Both the position numbers and the translations under genes were made by a program. A DNA stretch of 64,000 bases, taken from the NCBI GenBank assembly GCA_029260765.1, contig JAJDCP010000024.1, positions 35,546-99,545 of the forward strand, given 5' to 3'. Each line of letters starts with the position of its first letter. Position 1 is the first letter of the stretch. The notes under the pieces were generated by a model. That model searched no databases. It was not told the DNA's origin and saw nothing but the letters and a program-made list of their open reading frames with translations. The stretch comes from Planctomycetota bacterium. GTDB lineage: Bacteria > Planctomycetota > J058 > JAJDCP01. This document shows, piece after piece, positions 45,150-55,603 of the stretch.

Positions 45150-46070
45150 ATGCAGCCTTTCGCATTTGCCATCGCCACCCATTCGGGCGACCTTCGCTAT
45201 TGCCGCATTCTGTGTGCCAGCATCCGGCATTTCTATCCGCACCTGCCGATCCGTCTGTTGTGCGACGGGGCTCCGGACGTACGGCCGTTGGCGGGGCTGG
45301 GCGACATCGAGCCGTTCGAGCCGAGGCAGCCGCAGCTGCGCTCGCTGCGGGGGCTATTGACCAAGCTGCGCGTATTGGCTTTGGTCGAGCACTACGAGCA
45401 TGTGCTCTTTCTCGACGCCGACACCGTGCTGACAGGCCCGATCCTGCAGTTGCCCTGGGGAGGTTGTGAGGCCCTGGTCGACGCTGAAGGGTTCCGTTTT
45501 CTCCCTTCGGCGGCCAAGCTCGATTACATCGCCCAGCACTGCTTTGAGCCCGAGCAGATGCAGGTCTTCGATCCCTCGTTCGACTGCCGGCGCATGTTGG
45601 CGTTCAACAGCGGTGCGTTTTTTTTGAAGCGGGGCAGCCTCGGGGTCGCTGCCTGCCTGGAGGTCTTGCAGCGTCTCGATTTCGAACCGCGGCGCCTGTT
45701 CCGCTATGGCGATCAGGGGCTGCTGAACTATCTGTTCAATCGTGCCGCGCAGCAGGGCCGTCTGAGGCTGCGCCATCAGGGCTTTATGCTGATTCCGGGG
45801 CCCGATCCCTGGCACTTGCTCGACTTCTCCGACTTGACCGCTCGGCGGGTCTTGGGGCGGGGTTACCGACGCTGCTATCTGTTGCACTACACCACCCCGA
45901 ACCGACACCGGTCGTTGAGGGCACACCGCTTCGGTGATGTTCTGGCGGCTTTTGAGGCTGCGTACTACCGTCAGGTCGGGACGAGGACGCGGCTTCGGGA
46001 CGGAATCGGACACTGGCAGCGGCAGCTCGGCCAATGGAGCCTGCGGCTGCGGCGCTTTGTGGCGCCTTGA
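45150..46070 (+). CDS. GT-A fold glycosyltransferase-like protein
   Basis: 306 residues from the ATG at 45150; a GTG at 45135 is possible, but TACACT at 45117-45122 resembles a -10 and would leave it almost no leader. FAFAIATHSGDLRYCRI starts the nucleotide-sugar domain. VLFLDADTVL carries the DxD metal motif. FNSGAFFLKRG and the GDQGLLNYLF stretch are typical of GT8/glycogenin-like enzymes. The acceptor is unknown. It converges on the pseudokinase gene. Confidence 0.8.
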   Translation: MQPFAFAIATHSGDLRYCRILCASIRHFYPHLPIRLLCDGAPDVRPLAGLGDIEPFEPRQPQLRSLRGLLTKLRVLALVEHYEHVLFLDADTVLTGPILQLPWGGCEALVDAEGFRFLPSAAKLDYIAQHCFEPEQMQVFDPSFDCRRMLAFNSGAFFLKRGSLGVAACLEVLQRLDFEPRRLFRYGDQGLLNYLFNRAAQQGRLRLRHQGFMLIPGPDPWHLLDFSDLTARRVLGRGYRRCYLLHYTTPNRHRSLRAHRFGDVLAAFEAAYYRQVGTRTRLRDGIGHWQRQLGQWSLRLRRFVAP

Positions 46071-46073
46071 AGG

Positions 46074-46087
46074 GAAGCCCTGCGGCT

Positions 46088-46089
<2 letters not shown>
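46074..46089. terminator. Hairpin between convergent genes
   Basis: GAAGCC, CTGC loop, GGCTTC forms a 6-bp stem between the stops of the GT-A gene and the pseudokinase gene. There is no U-tract, so it is only a weak candidate. Confidence 0.3.
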
Positions 46090-47494
<1,405 letters not shown>

Positions 47495-47513
47495 GGCCGC
47501 TCCTCCCTGACCC

Positions 47514-50180
47514 CTACTCGACTCCCAGGCGCCGCATCTCTTCATGCAGCGCGCGCTTCTGGCGCTCGAGCGCCTCGCGTTCTGCGCGCAACGCGTCGAG
47601 GCGCCCCTGCACCGCGGTGAGCCGGGCCTCCTGCTCAGCGCGCTCGGCCCGTAGCTCGTTGGCCAGCTGTTGGTCGGCCCCAGGCGCGTTCTCTTCCTTC
47701 AGGCAGCGCCGCCGCAGGTCGGCGATCGCCTGTTCGAGTGAAGACCGGGTCATCGCGACCTGCTCGCGCTGCCAGGCTGCCACCAGCCGTTCGAGGTCCG
47801 ACGCGTCCCCGGCCTTGGCCAACGCGCGTGCCGCCTGGCTGCGCCAGCGCAGATAAGGATCATCCAGATGCCGGCGCAGAACTTCCAGGCCGGGCTGCCA
47901 ACCCGGGAAATCCGCCAGCCGACCCAGCGCGTTGCTGCGCAGCCGGTCTTCGGTGCCCGGAGCGGCAAAATGCAGCACCAGCGGTCGGCAACGCTCGCGG
48001 TCGCGATCGTACAACAGGTCGAAGGCCGTGCGCCGCACCTCAACCCGGCTGTCTTCAAGCTGCGCCTGCAGCGCATCCCAGTCCGCACGTTGGGCGACGC
48101 CGCGCAATGCGGCCGCAGCCAGCACCGGGTCTTCCCCGGCCAGCACCACCTGTAGGCTCTCATAGGCCTGGTCATGCTCTTTGCACAAGCCCACCAACGC
48201 CTCGACGGCGCTACGGCGCACCGGCGCCAGAGGATCCTGCAGCGCGGCCAGAAAAGTGTCGAGCACCTGCTCCGGTTTTCCCGCCCGCACGGCGTCGAGG
48301 CAGGCGCGCCGCACCCGCTCCTGGCTGTCCCGGCCCGCAGCTTCGCACAGCGCCGCGAGCACCCGCTCGCGTTGGGCAGCGTCGAGCCGCTTGAGTTGGG
48401 CTGGGCCCTCGTGGGTCTCGCCCTTGTCGGTCTTGCCCTCGCTGCGCAACCAGGCCGCCAGCACCTCGGCAGCCGCGAGCCGGCCCGCGGCGTCGCTGTC
48501 GTGCTGCAGCTGGTAGAGCCATTCGCGCAGGCGTTTATGGAAGTCCAGGTCCTTGACCAGCCAGTGGCCCTTATCGAAACGCACCATCAACGGCTCGCTG
48601 CTGACCGGCAGGTACAGGGTCTGGGTGCGCTCGCGCAGCGGCCAGAGCAGCTGCTGCACGCCCTCGGCGGTGGTGACCTCGACCTGCACGGGCAGCTCAA
48701 AGGCCAGGGGCCGGCCTCCCTCGCCGCTCTGGGTCTGCTCAGCCCGCAGACTGATCATGCCCGCCTCGGGCACGTAGCTCCAGCGCACATCGAGGTCGGG
48801 AAAGCCGGGTTTGTAGAACCACTGCTCGAAGAACGTCGCCAGATCCTTGCCCGAAGACTCTTCGACGGCCTTGCGGAAGTCGTCGGTGTCGGCGTTGTCC
48901 TCACGGTGCTTGGCCAGGTAGTGATGGATGGCGCGGTAGAAGACCTCGTCGCCCAGTTGGCCCCGCAGCATGTGCAGTCGGGCAGCCCCGCCCGGGTAGA
49001 CCGTGCCGTCGAAGAACAGCTCGATGGGCCGCTGGTAGCGCTGGTACACCACGGGCCTGCGCTTCTCTGAGCGTCCAGCCCGCTTGTAGCTGTTCTGCGT
49101 GTCGCGCATGCCGATCTGGAAGCGCTCGAGGCCCTGGTCCTGCTCGAACCAAAGCTGGGTGAAGTAGGTCGCGAAACCTTCATTCAGCCAGATATGCGAC
49201 CAGTCGGAGCAGGTCACCAGGTCGCCGAACCACTGATGCGCCAGCTCATGAGCGACCAATCCGTCAGAATTCCCGTAAGCATGGTCCCAAGCACTATGCA
49301 GCGTACGGCGCGTCTGGGTCGTGGCCGAGATGTTCTCCATGCCGCCGAAGCCGAAGCGCCGCACGCAGGTCTGGGTGTAGGCGGAATACGGATACTCGAC
49401 CCCGAGCAGCTCAGAGAAGAACTCGAGCATGTCGGGCGTGCGTCCGAACGAGCGCCGCGCCCGGGTCTCGTCGACCGGCTCGACCACGTAGCGCACCGGC
49501 TTGCCTCGCCAGGTGTCTTCGAGCACCACGTAATCTCCGGCGACCACCGTCGTCAGGTAGACGGGGTGGGGCGTCTCCATGCGGTAGGAGAAGCGCCGTT
49601 TCTGGCCGTCGAGCAGCTCGACGTTGAGCAATTCTCCTGCAGCCACGGCGTAGAAGGGCTCCTGCACGGTCACGTGCATCTCGTGGCTGGCCCGGTCGTT
49701 GGGGAAGTCGTAGCAGGGGAACCAGTAGCTGCTGTCCTCGCACTCGCCCTGGCTGTGTACCTGGTAGGGCAGGTCCGGGTGCAGGGGACCCGGGCGGACG
49801 AAATGCAGCCCGTTGCGGGGCGTGCCGCCGTAGTCGATGCGCACGCTGGTCTGTTGACCGAGGGCCAGGGGCTCGAGCAGCTCCACGCGCAACACTCCGT
49901 CGCTGTGCTCGAAGCCCAGGGGCTGGTCGCCATAGAAGACGCCGCGTATGGTCAGCTCGTGGGCGTCGAGCTCGAGCACCTGCAAGCCGGGGACGGCCGC
50001 CTTGAAATCGACACGCACGCTGCCTTCGATGCCGGCCGCTTCGAGGTCGAGGGAGATGTCGAGCCGGTAGTGCTGCACGTCGATCGACGACACTCGAGCT
50101 TGGTGCTCACGCGCGGCGTCGGGAATGAAGACCTGCGCCAACGCGAGGCTACACAGGAAAGGAATCAGACACAATCGCAT
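47514..50180 (-). CDS. Secreted M1-family metalloaminopeptidase with HEAT-like repeats
   Basis: 888 residues from the ATG at 50180; a GTG three codons earlier is possible. A signal peptide is visible (MRLCLIPFLCSLALA). The catalytic domain has GGMEN (the GAMEN exopeptidase motif variant), the zinc motif VAHELAHQWFGD, and the third ligand Glu in WLNEGFATY. The C-terminal ~330 residues contain HEAT-like helical repeats (SQERVRRACLDAVRAG, LAPVRRSAVEALVGL), ending in a coiled coil. It removes N-terminal residues from peptides outside the cytoplasm. Downstream, the pseudokinase is probably co-transcribed. Confidence 0.93.
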   Translation of the reverse strand: MRLCLIPFLCSLALAQVFIPDAAREHQARVSSIDVQHYRLDISLDLEAAGIEGSVRVDFKAAVPGLQVLELDAHELTIRGVFYGDQPLGFEHSDGVLRVELLEPLALGQQTSVRIDYGGTPRNGLHFVRPGPLHPDLPYQVHSQGECEDSSYWFPCYDFPNDRASHEMHVTVQEPFYAVAAGELLNVELLDGQKRRFSYRMETPHPVYLTTVVAGDYVVLEDTWRGKPVRYVVEPVDETRARRSFGRTPDMLEFFSELLGVEYPYSAYTQTCVRRFGFGGMENISATTQTRRTLHSAWDHAYGNSDGLVAHELAHQWFGDLVTCSDWSHIWLNEGFATYFTQLWFEQDQGLERFQIGMRDTQNSYKRAGRSEKRRPVVYQRYQRPIELFFDGTVYPGGAARLHMLRGQLGDEVFYRAIHHYLAKHREDNADTDDFRKAVEESSGKDLATFFEQWFYKPGFPDLDVRWSYVPEAGMISLRAEQTQSGEGGRPLAFELPVQVEVTTAEGVQQLLWPLRERTQTLYLPVSSEPLMVRFDKGHWLVKDLDFHKRLREWLYQLQHDSDAAGRLAAAEVLAAWLRSEGKTDKGETHEGPAQLKRLDAAQRERVLAALCEAAGRDSQERVRRACLDAVRAGKPEQVLDTFLAALQDPLAPVRRSAVEALVGLCKEHDQAYESLQVVLAGEDPVLAAAALRGVAQRADWDALQAQLEDSRVEVRRTAFDLLYDRDRERCRPLVLHFAAPGTEDRLRSNALGRLADFPGWQPGLEVLRRHLDDPYLRWRSQAARALAKAGDASDLERLVAAWQREQVAMTRSSLEQAIADLRRRCLKEENAPGADQQLANELRAERAEQEARLTAVQGRLDALRAEREALERQKRALHEEMRRLGVE

Positions 50181-50208
50181 CGGAGTCACTCGTCAGGTTG
50201 GGGCAGGC

Positions 50209-50236
50209 ATCATACCCGGGCGGGCTCGCGGGGCAA
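50209..50236 (-). promoter_or_regulatory. Probable promoter for the M1 aminopeptidase-pseudokinase unit
   Basis: On the minus strand TTGCCC (50231-50236) and TATGAT (50209-50214, 5/6 match) are 16 bases apart, about 29 bases before the ATG at 50180. Confidence 0.45.
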
Positions 50237-50261
50237 AGTCGCATCCCATGGCGGGGCACGC

Positions 50262-50267
50262 TACAAT
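50262..50267 (+). promoter_or_regulatory. Possible -10 element for the cupredoxin-like lipoprotein gene
   Basis: TACAAT (5/6 match) lies 30 bases before the ATG at 50298. The -35 region is poor. It is divergent from the M1 promoter. Confidence 0.35.
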
Positions 50268-50297
50268 GGACCGCCATTGGACTTTTGGAGCCCCACG

Positions 50298-51239
50298 ATG
50301 CGTAGACTCTTCCTGCTCACCCTCAGCCTGTGTCTGAGCTTCGGATTGCTCGCCTGCGGTGATACCAAGCCGGCCGCCGGCAATACCTCCGGCACGCCTG
50401 CGCCTCCGCCTCCGCCAGCGGGCGGGTCGGGGAATCAGGCAACGCCCGAGCCCACCCCGACGCCTGACACCACGCCCAGCCCAGTGCCGGGTCCGTCCTC
50501 TGACGGCTATCAGGAGCTCGAGGATTTCGAAGGTTTCACGGTCAGCGGCCGCGTGACCTGGAAGGGGGATGCGCCCGAGCCCGTGATGCTCGAATGCCTG
50601 AAGAACCCCGAGACCTGTTGCTCGGAGGTCGCTGCCAAGCCGGCCGAACGTCTGTTGGTCGGCCCGCAGGGAGGTGTCGGAAACGCGCTGGTGTACCTCG
50701 AACAGGTCGATGCGGGCAAAGCGCTTCCCAAGGCACGTCCTACCCTCGACCAGGTCGGTTGCCAATACCTGCCGCGCATCGTGATCTTCGAGCGCGGCAA
50801 GAAGATCAGCGTCAAGAGCAGCGATGAGATCCTGCACAACGTGCACGTCTACGACGGCAATGATACGCCCCCCGGGGGCAATATCTCCTTCGCCGTCCCC
50901 GGCAAAGTCGACCTCAAGCTCGACCCGGGCATCGGCAAGACGCCCCGTTTCTACGAGCTGCGTTGCGATGCGGGCCACAATTGGATGACCGGGTGGCTGA
51001 TCGCCGTCGAGCATCCGTACTATGTCCTGACCGAAGCCGATGGCAGCTTCTCGCTCGAAGGCGTGCCCGAGGGTGTCTACAACCTGATGGTCTGGCATGA
51101 GGGTTGGGAAGTCGTCGAGACGCTGCGCGGCCCGACGGGTCTGGTGACCGGCTATGTCTTCTCGGATCCGTTCGAAATGCGCGAAGAGATCATCGTCGAA
51201 GGCGAGGATCAGGGCGGGCTGGAGTTCTCGCTGAATTGA
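50298..51239 (+). CDS. Cupredoxin-like lipoprotein
   Basis: 313 residues from the ATG at 50298, with GGAG seven bases upstream. The lipoprotein signal ends LLACG, so Cys20 is the probable lipidated residue. A Pro-rich tether (about 30-65) follows. The body has VSGRVTWKGDAPEPV and GVGNALVYLEQV, then a possible type 1 copper site: His in EILHNVHVYD, and Cys, His and Met in CDAGHNWM. A C-terminal carboxypeptidase-regulatory-like segment carries SFSLEGVPEGVYNLMVW. It is probably an envelope-anchored copper electron-transfer protein. Confidence 0.7.
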   Translation: MRRLFLLTLSLCLSFGLLACGDTKPAAGNTSGTPAPPPPPAGGSGNQATPEPTPTPDTTPSPVPGPSSDGYQELEDFEGFTVSGRVTWKGDAPEPVMLECLKNPETCCSEVAAKPAERLLVGPQGGVGNALVYLEQVDAGKALPKARPTLDQVGCQYLPRIVIFERGKKISVKSSDEILHNVHVYDGNDTPPGGNISFAVPGKVDLKLDPGIGKTPRFYELRCDAGHNWMTGWLIAVEHPYYVLTEADGSFSLEGVPEGVYNLMVWHEGWEVVETLRGPTGLVTGYVFSDPFEMREEIIVEGEDQGGLEFSLN

Positions 51240-51243
51240 GGCT

Positions 51244-51256
51244 CCCCCCCCCCCCC
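51244..51256. repeat. Homopolymer tract of 13 C
   Basis: Thirteen consecutive C residues lie between the convergent stops of the lipoprotein gene (51239) and a hypothetical gene (51262). It is outside both reading frames. Confidence 0.9.
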
Positions 51257-51261
51257 GGCGC

Positions 51262-51882
51262 CTACCAGCCAAAGTCCCCTACGTGCAGACGCGGCCCCAG
51301 CTCCTCCAGCACGCTGTCGGGCAGACCCTTCAGCTCGATGGTCCAACCCTTCTTCGGCTCACTCCAGCCCTCGGGCAGTGGCTCGCGGGCCATCAGTTCC
51401 TCGGCGCTCAACGCCTTCTTGAGGGGCCGCTGCGTGCGTTTGCGTTTGGCGCGCAGGCGCTTGAGCCAGACGCCCAGCTCTCCGTCGTCCCAACCGGTCA
51501 CATTCAGCGCCCAGCGCACGCCCCGGATCATGTGTTGGGTGGCGGTCAAGACCCGGCTGACGCGGAACAGCTCGCCAGCGGCGCGTCCCAGCTCGGCCTC
51601 TGTGCATCCCCTGAAAGGTTCGAGGAAGAACGATGGCCCCGAAGGCCGCGCGACGTAGGCGCCCGCCATGGTCTTGCCGCCGGTGGGGACCTGCAACCAC
51701 TTCAGCTGCACGACCTTGTCCCCGAGGAAGCTGAACCCCTGGGGGTCATCCCAGTCCTCGCCATCGGGGTCTTCCTGAGCGTAGCCCCACTCGATCAGCT
51801 TCTCGAGCAGCTTCCAGTGAGGGAATTCGGCGTAGCCCGAGCCGGGCAACGACTGTAGCCAGAGACAATCCGCGGGCTTCAT
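51262..51882 (-). CDS. Hypothetical protein
   Basis: 206 residues from the ATG at 51882, chosen because GGAGGACGAG precedes it; another ATG lies four codons upstream. The protein is soluble and rich in Trp and Gly-Trp pairs (EWGYAQEDPDGEDW, ALNVTGWDDGELGVWLKRL), with a basic KRKRTQRPLKK patch. No family is recognised. It is monocistronic and convergent with the lipoprotein gene across the poly-C tract. Confidence 0.65.
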   Translation of the reverse strand: MKPADCLWLQSLPGSGYAEFPHWKLLEKLIEWGYAQEDPDGEDWDDPQGFSFLGDKVVQLKWLQVPTGGKTMAGAYVARPSGPSFFLEPFRGCTEAELGRAAGELFRVSRVLTATQHMIRGVRWALNVTGWDDGELGVWLKRLRAKRKRTQRPLKKALSAEELMAREPLPEGWSEPKKGWTIELKGLPDSVLEELGPRLHVGDFGW

Positions 51883-51995
51883 CTCGTCCTCCATCCGTAG
51901 CCTTACCGTAATTCAGGATACTTGCCAACCGGCCAGCTCTGGACAATCCCGCGACGGCGAGCCATCATCGGCGCGACTCGAACTCCGGATTTCCC

Positions 51996-52877
51996 ATGCT
52001 CGCCTCCCTTCAGCGCTGGCAGGTCTGGTTGAGCAACCGCTGGCGTCACGTGCGCCCCAGCGAGGGGCCCGGATTTCTGCGCGCCCTGTTGCGCTACGAG
52101 CTGCGGCGAGGACGGCCGTGCCGCGCGCTCCAAACCGGGCGTTCGGCGCCCTACCTCAGCGTGCTCTATCCCAGCTGCCGGCCGCACAAGGCGATGCTCG
52201 AGCTGTCCTTACGCAGCCTGTGCAAGGTCGGGTTTCCCATCGCCCGGCTGTGCCTGCTCAACGACTGCGACCAACCTCTGCTCGCCGAGGACATCGCCGA
52301 CCTGCGTCTTATCTGGCCGGCCTTGGAGGTGCTTCCCAGCCGCGAGGGCCTGCGCCTGGACACGCCGCGCATCCTGGCCGAGCTTGAGGGGCTGAGGCAG
52401 CTGAGCGACGCCCTGGCCCCAGACTCCTGGGTGATGAAGGTCGACTCCGACACCCTGTTCCTCGATGCGCGTTTGTTCCGCCGGGTGATGGCCTATGAGG
52501 GGGCGCTGTTCGGGCACCCGGTCGTCAATCCCCGGGGCTCGGACAACCTGTTTGCCCAGGGAGGAGCGATGTTCTTCAGGGTGCGCTTGCTGCGCCGCAT
52601 GGTGCGGTCGTCGACCGTGCTGCCGCTGCTGCGAACGTGCTGGCGGGCGGGCCGGCCGCTGGACCGCTGTCCCGAGGACAACTTCCTCTTCAAGCTGGCA
52701 GCAGGGCTGACAGACCAGATCCAGCTCGAACGCTTCATGTTCGGCATGGAGCCGCCTTTCGACCTCAAGCGGCTTGACGGTGAGAGCATGATCCACTTTG
52801 AAGATACCCACAAACGTCACATGTTGGATTACGCGGAGACAATGGGACTGGGAGTGCCGAGCCGCCCGCTTTTGTGA
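51996..52877 (+). CDS. Glycosyltransferase-like protein (GT-A)
   Basis: 293 residues. The sequence YLSVLYPSCRPHKAMLEL, a mid-domain DSWVMKVDSDTLFLDARL with a DxD-type metal motif, and GGAMFFRVRLLRR suggest a GT-A nucleotide-sugar transferase. The N-terminal 45 residues are basic. No membrane segment is seen. The donor and acceptor cannot be inferred. A likely promoter for the next gene overlaps its stop. Confidence 0.65.
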   Translation: MLASLQRWQVWLSNRWRHVRPSEGPGFLRALLRYELRRGRPCRALQTGRSAPYLSVLYPSCRPHKAMLELSLRSLCKVGFPIARLCLLNDCDQPLLAEDIADLRLIWPALEVLPSREGLRLDTPRILAELEGLRQLSDALAPDSWVMKVDSDTLFLDARLFRRVMAYEGALFGHPVVNPRGSDNLFAQGGAMFFRVRLLRRMVRSSTVLPLLRTCWRAGRPLDRCPEDNFLFKLAAGLTDQIQLERFMFGMEPPFDLKRLDGESMIHFEDTHKRHMLDYAETMGLGVPSRPLL

Positions 52878-52901
52878 ATTCCACACCAGCCTGGTAGACT
52901 C
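52873..52901 (+). promoter_or_regulatory. Possible promoter for the 97-residue gene
   Basis: TTGTGA (52873-52878) and TAGACT (52896-52901), 17-base spacer, each matching four of six consensus bases. It overlaps the preceding stop codon. Confidence 0.35.
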
Positions 52902-52929
52902 GGAGTAGCGGCATTTCCGGAGCGATGCC

Positions 52930-53223
52930 ATGGCCAGCGAGCCGATTTCTCATTGCCAGCTGGTCGACTTCATGAACCGGTCGCTCGACCTGATGAAGCA
53001 GGTCGTGGGAAAGGTGCGCGCGCAACCTGAAGAGCCTGCGGACGAGGAAGCCCTGCGCAGCTACCAGCTCTACATCGCCATGCTGCAAGACTACAAAGAC
53101 TACGACTACTATATGAAACGCGACCGCTGGGACTGGATCTGGAAGAACGAGCCAGGGTATTCCTACAAAGACCTCTACTACCGCCTCTCCTGGATCAACC
53201 GCGAGATCGTCTGCATCCTCTGA
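52930..53223 (+). CDS. Small hypothetical protein, Tyr/Trp/Asp-rich
   Basis: 97 residues, ATG with GGAG about nine bases upstream. The N-terminal half is helical. The C-terminal half is strikingly aromatic and acidic (DYKDYDYYMKRDRWDWIW, YSYKDLYYRLSW). It has no signal peptide or membrane segment. I do not recognise a family. It has its own likely promoter and lies between a glycosyltransferase and a kinase gene. Confidence 0.6.
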   Translation: MASEPISHCQLVDFMNRSLDLMKQVVGKVRAQPEEPADEEALRSYQLYIAMLQDYKDYDYYMKRDRWDWIWKNEPGYSYKDLYYRLSWINREIVCIL

Positions 53224-53345
53224 ATCGCATGAAATTCCCGCCAGGCACTTTACGAAGTGGCCCGCTTTGCGATAGCTTCGAAAGGCTGGACGGAGTCCGG
53301 CCCCACTCCGAATCGCCGTTCCGCCCAGCGGAGAGCTGAAAGTCG

Positions 53346-55505
53346 ATGATGCCGGAACGGGCCAAAGCGATTGCAGAAGCTATCTGCCGGATTGCCGAAG
53401 GCGACCTGGAAGATGACACGGGCGCCGTGCGTGCTGCCTATCCAGGCTTCGCAACCGAGATCCTCGCGACATACCGCCTGGCCGTTCCTCGCGAAGACGC
53501 TTTCTGTCATGGCTCGTGGGTGCCGCCCAAGACCGGTGAGCTGCTCGATGGCTACCGCATCCACGGCATTCTGGGTGAGGGGGGCAACGCGGTCATCTTG
53601 CGCGCTGAGAAGGATGGCCGGCGGGTGGCGCTGAAGGTGCTGCCGCCTTCGAGGAACGACGCCCGCTTACGGTTGGCGCGGTTCCGGCGCGAGGTCAAGG
53701 TACTCGAGAAGCTCGACCACCCCGACATCATCAAGGTCGAGCAACTCAAGATCTTTGAAGGCATGCCCTACGGGGTGATGGATTTCATCGAAGGCTGCTC
53801 GCTCGACCAGCTGCTCTTCGCTCTTCGTTCCGGCTACCGGCCGGAGATCCAGGACGGGCGCCTGGTCGGCTACGGCCAGGAGAAGCCCGAGCTGCCCCAA
53901 CCACCTGTCGAGCAGTCCCGCGACTACATCTGCGCGGTCATCCGGCTCGGCATAGCCCTCGCACGCACGCTCGAATACGCCCACGAGCAGGGAGTGGTGC
54001 ATCGGGACATCAAGCCAGGCAACGTGATGATCCGCACCGACGGCCAGCCGGCGCTGCTCGATTTCGGCCTGGCGTGGGAGTTCTCGAGTCCGCGGCTCAC
54101 CCAGACGGGTGATCTGGTCGGCACGCCGGCCTACATGTCTCCCGAGCAGGCCAGCGCCGACAACACCAACGTGGGCAACCTGACGGACCTCTACGCCTTG
54201 ACAGCGGTGCTCTACGAGTGCCTGACGCTTACGATTCCTTTTCAAGCCGAGCACTGGTGGGAGATCGTGCGCAAGGTGCTGGCCGAGACGCCGCCGCCGC
54301 CGCGCGAGCTGAATCCTGAGCTGCCGGCCGCGCTCGAAGCCCTGCTGCTGCGTGGCATGGCGAAGTCTTCGGAGCAACGCTTCCACAGTGCGGCGGAGAT
54401 GGCCCGCGCCCTGGAGGCCCTGTACGTGCGCTTGCGCGAGGGCTCGTTGTTCGAGTCTTCGGGGGTCGTTGACGTGCTCCCCGAGCCTCGTGCCTTGCCC
54501 GTGCCTCAGCGCAGCTCGAAGATCATCGTGGTGCCTTCGCAGCTGGGGACGCGGCGCAGAAACCGTTGGTGGGTGTTGGTCGTGCCGCTGCTGCTGGCGG
54601 TCGCACTCGTAGCTGCTGCGTTCCTGTTCCCTGGGCCTCCGCCCGATCGTGCCAGTGCTTTCGCGCGCCTGCGCGCCGACATAGCCTTTCCCGCGAGCGT
54701 GCTCGAGGGGCTGCCAGATTCTGAAAAGGGCGAGCTGGCCGCGTACCTCGCGCTGCTGCTCGAGGCACCGACGATTCCTCGCTTGGAAGGGCCCACTGCT
54801 TCCGCGGTGTATGCGAGCGTGCACGAAGGCCGCGATGTGGACGCATGTGTGGCGAGCCTCCCCATGGACGGCCTGAACGACCGCGTGCGGCTCTTGCTGT
54901 TCCAGCGTGCAGGACAGGACTCTCTGGCGCTGGCCTGTTGGCAGCGTGCGGTCGCAGATGGAGGCCGCTCCCCAGACCTGCTCGCCCTGGGGGCCGAGCT
55001 GCAGCCCAGCCGTGCCCGGGTCCTGCTCGAGGACGCCCTTCTCAAGGCTCCCGATGGCTTCCTGGTGCATTGGAAGCTGGGGGCGTTGATGGTCAAGACG
55101 GGAGAGGTCGCGCGGGGGCTCGAGCTGCTCGAGCTCGCACGCCGCCGAGTGGACGCGCCGCCAGCCTCGCTGCAACGCGCAGTCGCCCGTGGTTTGCTGC
55201 GCTCTGAGCGTGTGCGAGAGGGGCTGGAGCTGTTGTCGGGTCTGGTGCAGGAAGCGGACGGGGAGCTATTTCTGCTGCGGGGCGAGGCGTTCCTGCGCCT
55301 GGGCGAGCTGGCGTCAGCGCGCGGGGAGCTGCGTTCTGCCGCTCTCTCTGAGGCCCAACGCAACCGTGCCTGGCTGGGGATGGCGGCCATCCAGCTGGAA
55401 GAGGGTCAAGTGCGGGATGCCCGCAACATCTTCGAGCGCGTCGAGCGGCCGTCGGACGCCTACTGGCTGGAGGTCTACGAGCGGCTGGAGCGGCGCCTCC
55501 CCTAA
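53346..55505 (+). CDS. Transmembrane Ser/Thr protein kinase with TPR-like C-terminus
   Basis: 719 residues. An N-terminal helical extension (1-65) precedes a canonical kinase domain (~72-355): glycine loop GEGGNAV, VALKVL, HRDIKPGNVMI (His219-Arg220-Asp221), LLDFGLAW, YMSPEQA. One membrane segment (about 405-427, WWVLVVPLLLAVALVAAAFLF) leads to a ~290-residue helical repeat domain resembling TPRs (LELLELARRR, GELASARGELRSAA). Catalytic residues are intact. The extracytoplasmic repeats probably bind a protein signal. Confidence 0.9.
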   Translation: MMPERAKAIAEAICRIAEGDLEDDTGAVRAAYPGFATEILATYRLAVPREDAFCHGSWVPPKTGELLDGYRIHGILGEGGNAVILRAEKDGRRVALKVLPPSRNDARLRLARFRREVKVLEKLDHPDIIKVEQLKIFEGMPYGVMDFIEGCSLDQLLFALRSGYRPEIQDGRLVGYGQEKPELPQPPVEQSRDYICAVIRLGIALARTLEYAHEQGVVHRDIKPGNVMIRTDGQPALLDFGLAWEFSSPRLTQTGDLVGTPAYMSPEQASADNTNVGNLTDLYALTAVLYECLTLTIPFQAEHWWEIVRKVLAETPPPPRELNPELPAALEALLLRGMAKSSEQRFHSAAEMARALEALYVRLREGSLFESSGVVDVLPEPRALPVPQRSSKIIVVPSQLGTRRRNRWWVLVVPLLLAVALVAAAFLFPGPPPDRASAFARLRADIAFPASVLEGLPDSEKGELAAYLALLLEAPTIPRLEGPTASAVYASVHEGRDVDACVASLPMDGLNDRVRLLLFQRAGQDSLALACWQRAVADGGRSPDLLALGAELQPSRARVLLEDALLKAPDGFLVHWKLGALMVKTGEVARGLELLELARRRVDAPPASLQRAVARGLLRSERVREGLELLSGLVQEADGELFLLRGEAFLRLGELASARGELRSAALSEAQRNRAWLGMAAIQLEEGQVRDARNIFERVERPSDAYWLEVYERLERRLP

Positions 55506-55526
55506 GGCCAGCCGCTCGAAATCGGG

Positions 55527-55554
55527 TTGACACGCGGGCCCACGGTCGTATCAT
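55527..55554 (+). promoter_or_regulatory. Strong sigma-70 promoter of the B12/acyl-CoA carboxylase operon
   Basis: TTGACA (55527-55532, perfect) and TATCAT (55549-55554, 5/6) with a 16-base spacer. Initiation near 55561 gives a ~43-base leader to the GTG at 55604. The best consensus match in the window. Confidence 0.7.
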
Positions 55555-55603
55555 CGGGCCCTTCAGGTAGGAAGCAGACTTCCGTGTCAGCGCAGGAGAT
55601 GCA

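Noticed and set aside
49194..50297. An upstream in-frame extension of the lipoprotein gene
   Set aside because: It is antisense to the M1 aminopeptidase. The ATG at 50298 starts a textbook lipoprotein signal with its own ribosome-binding site.
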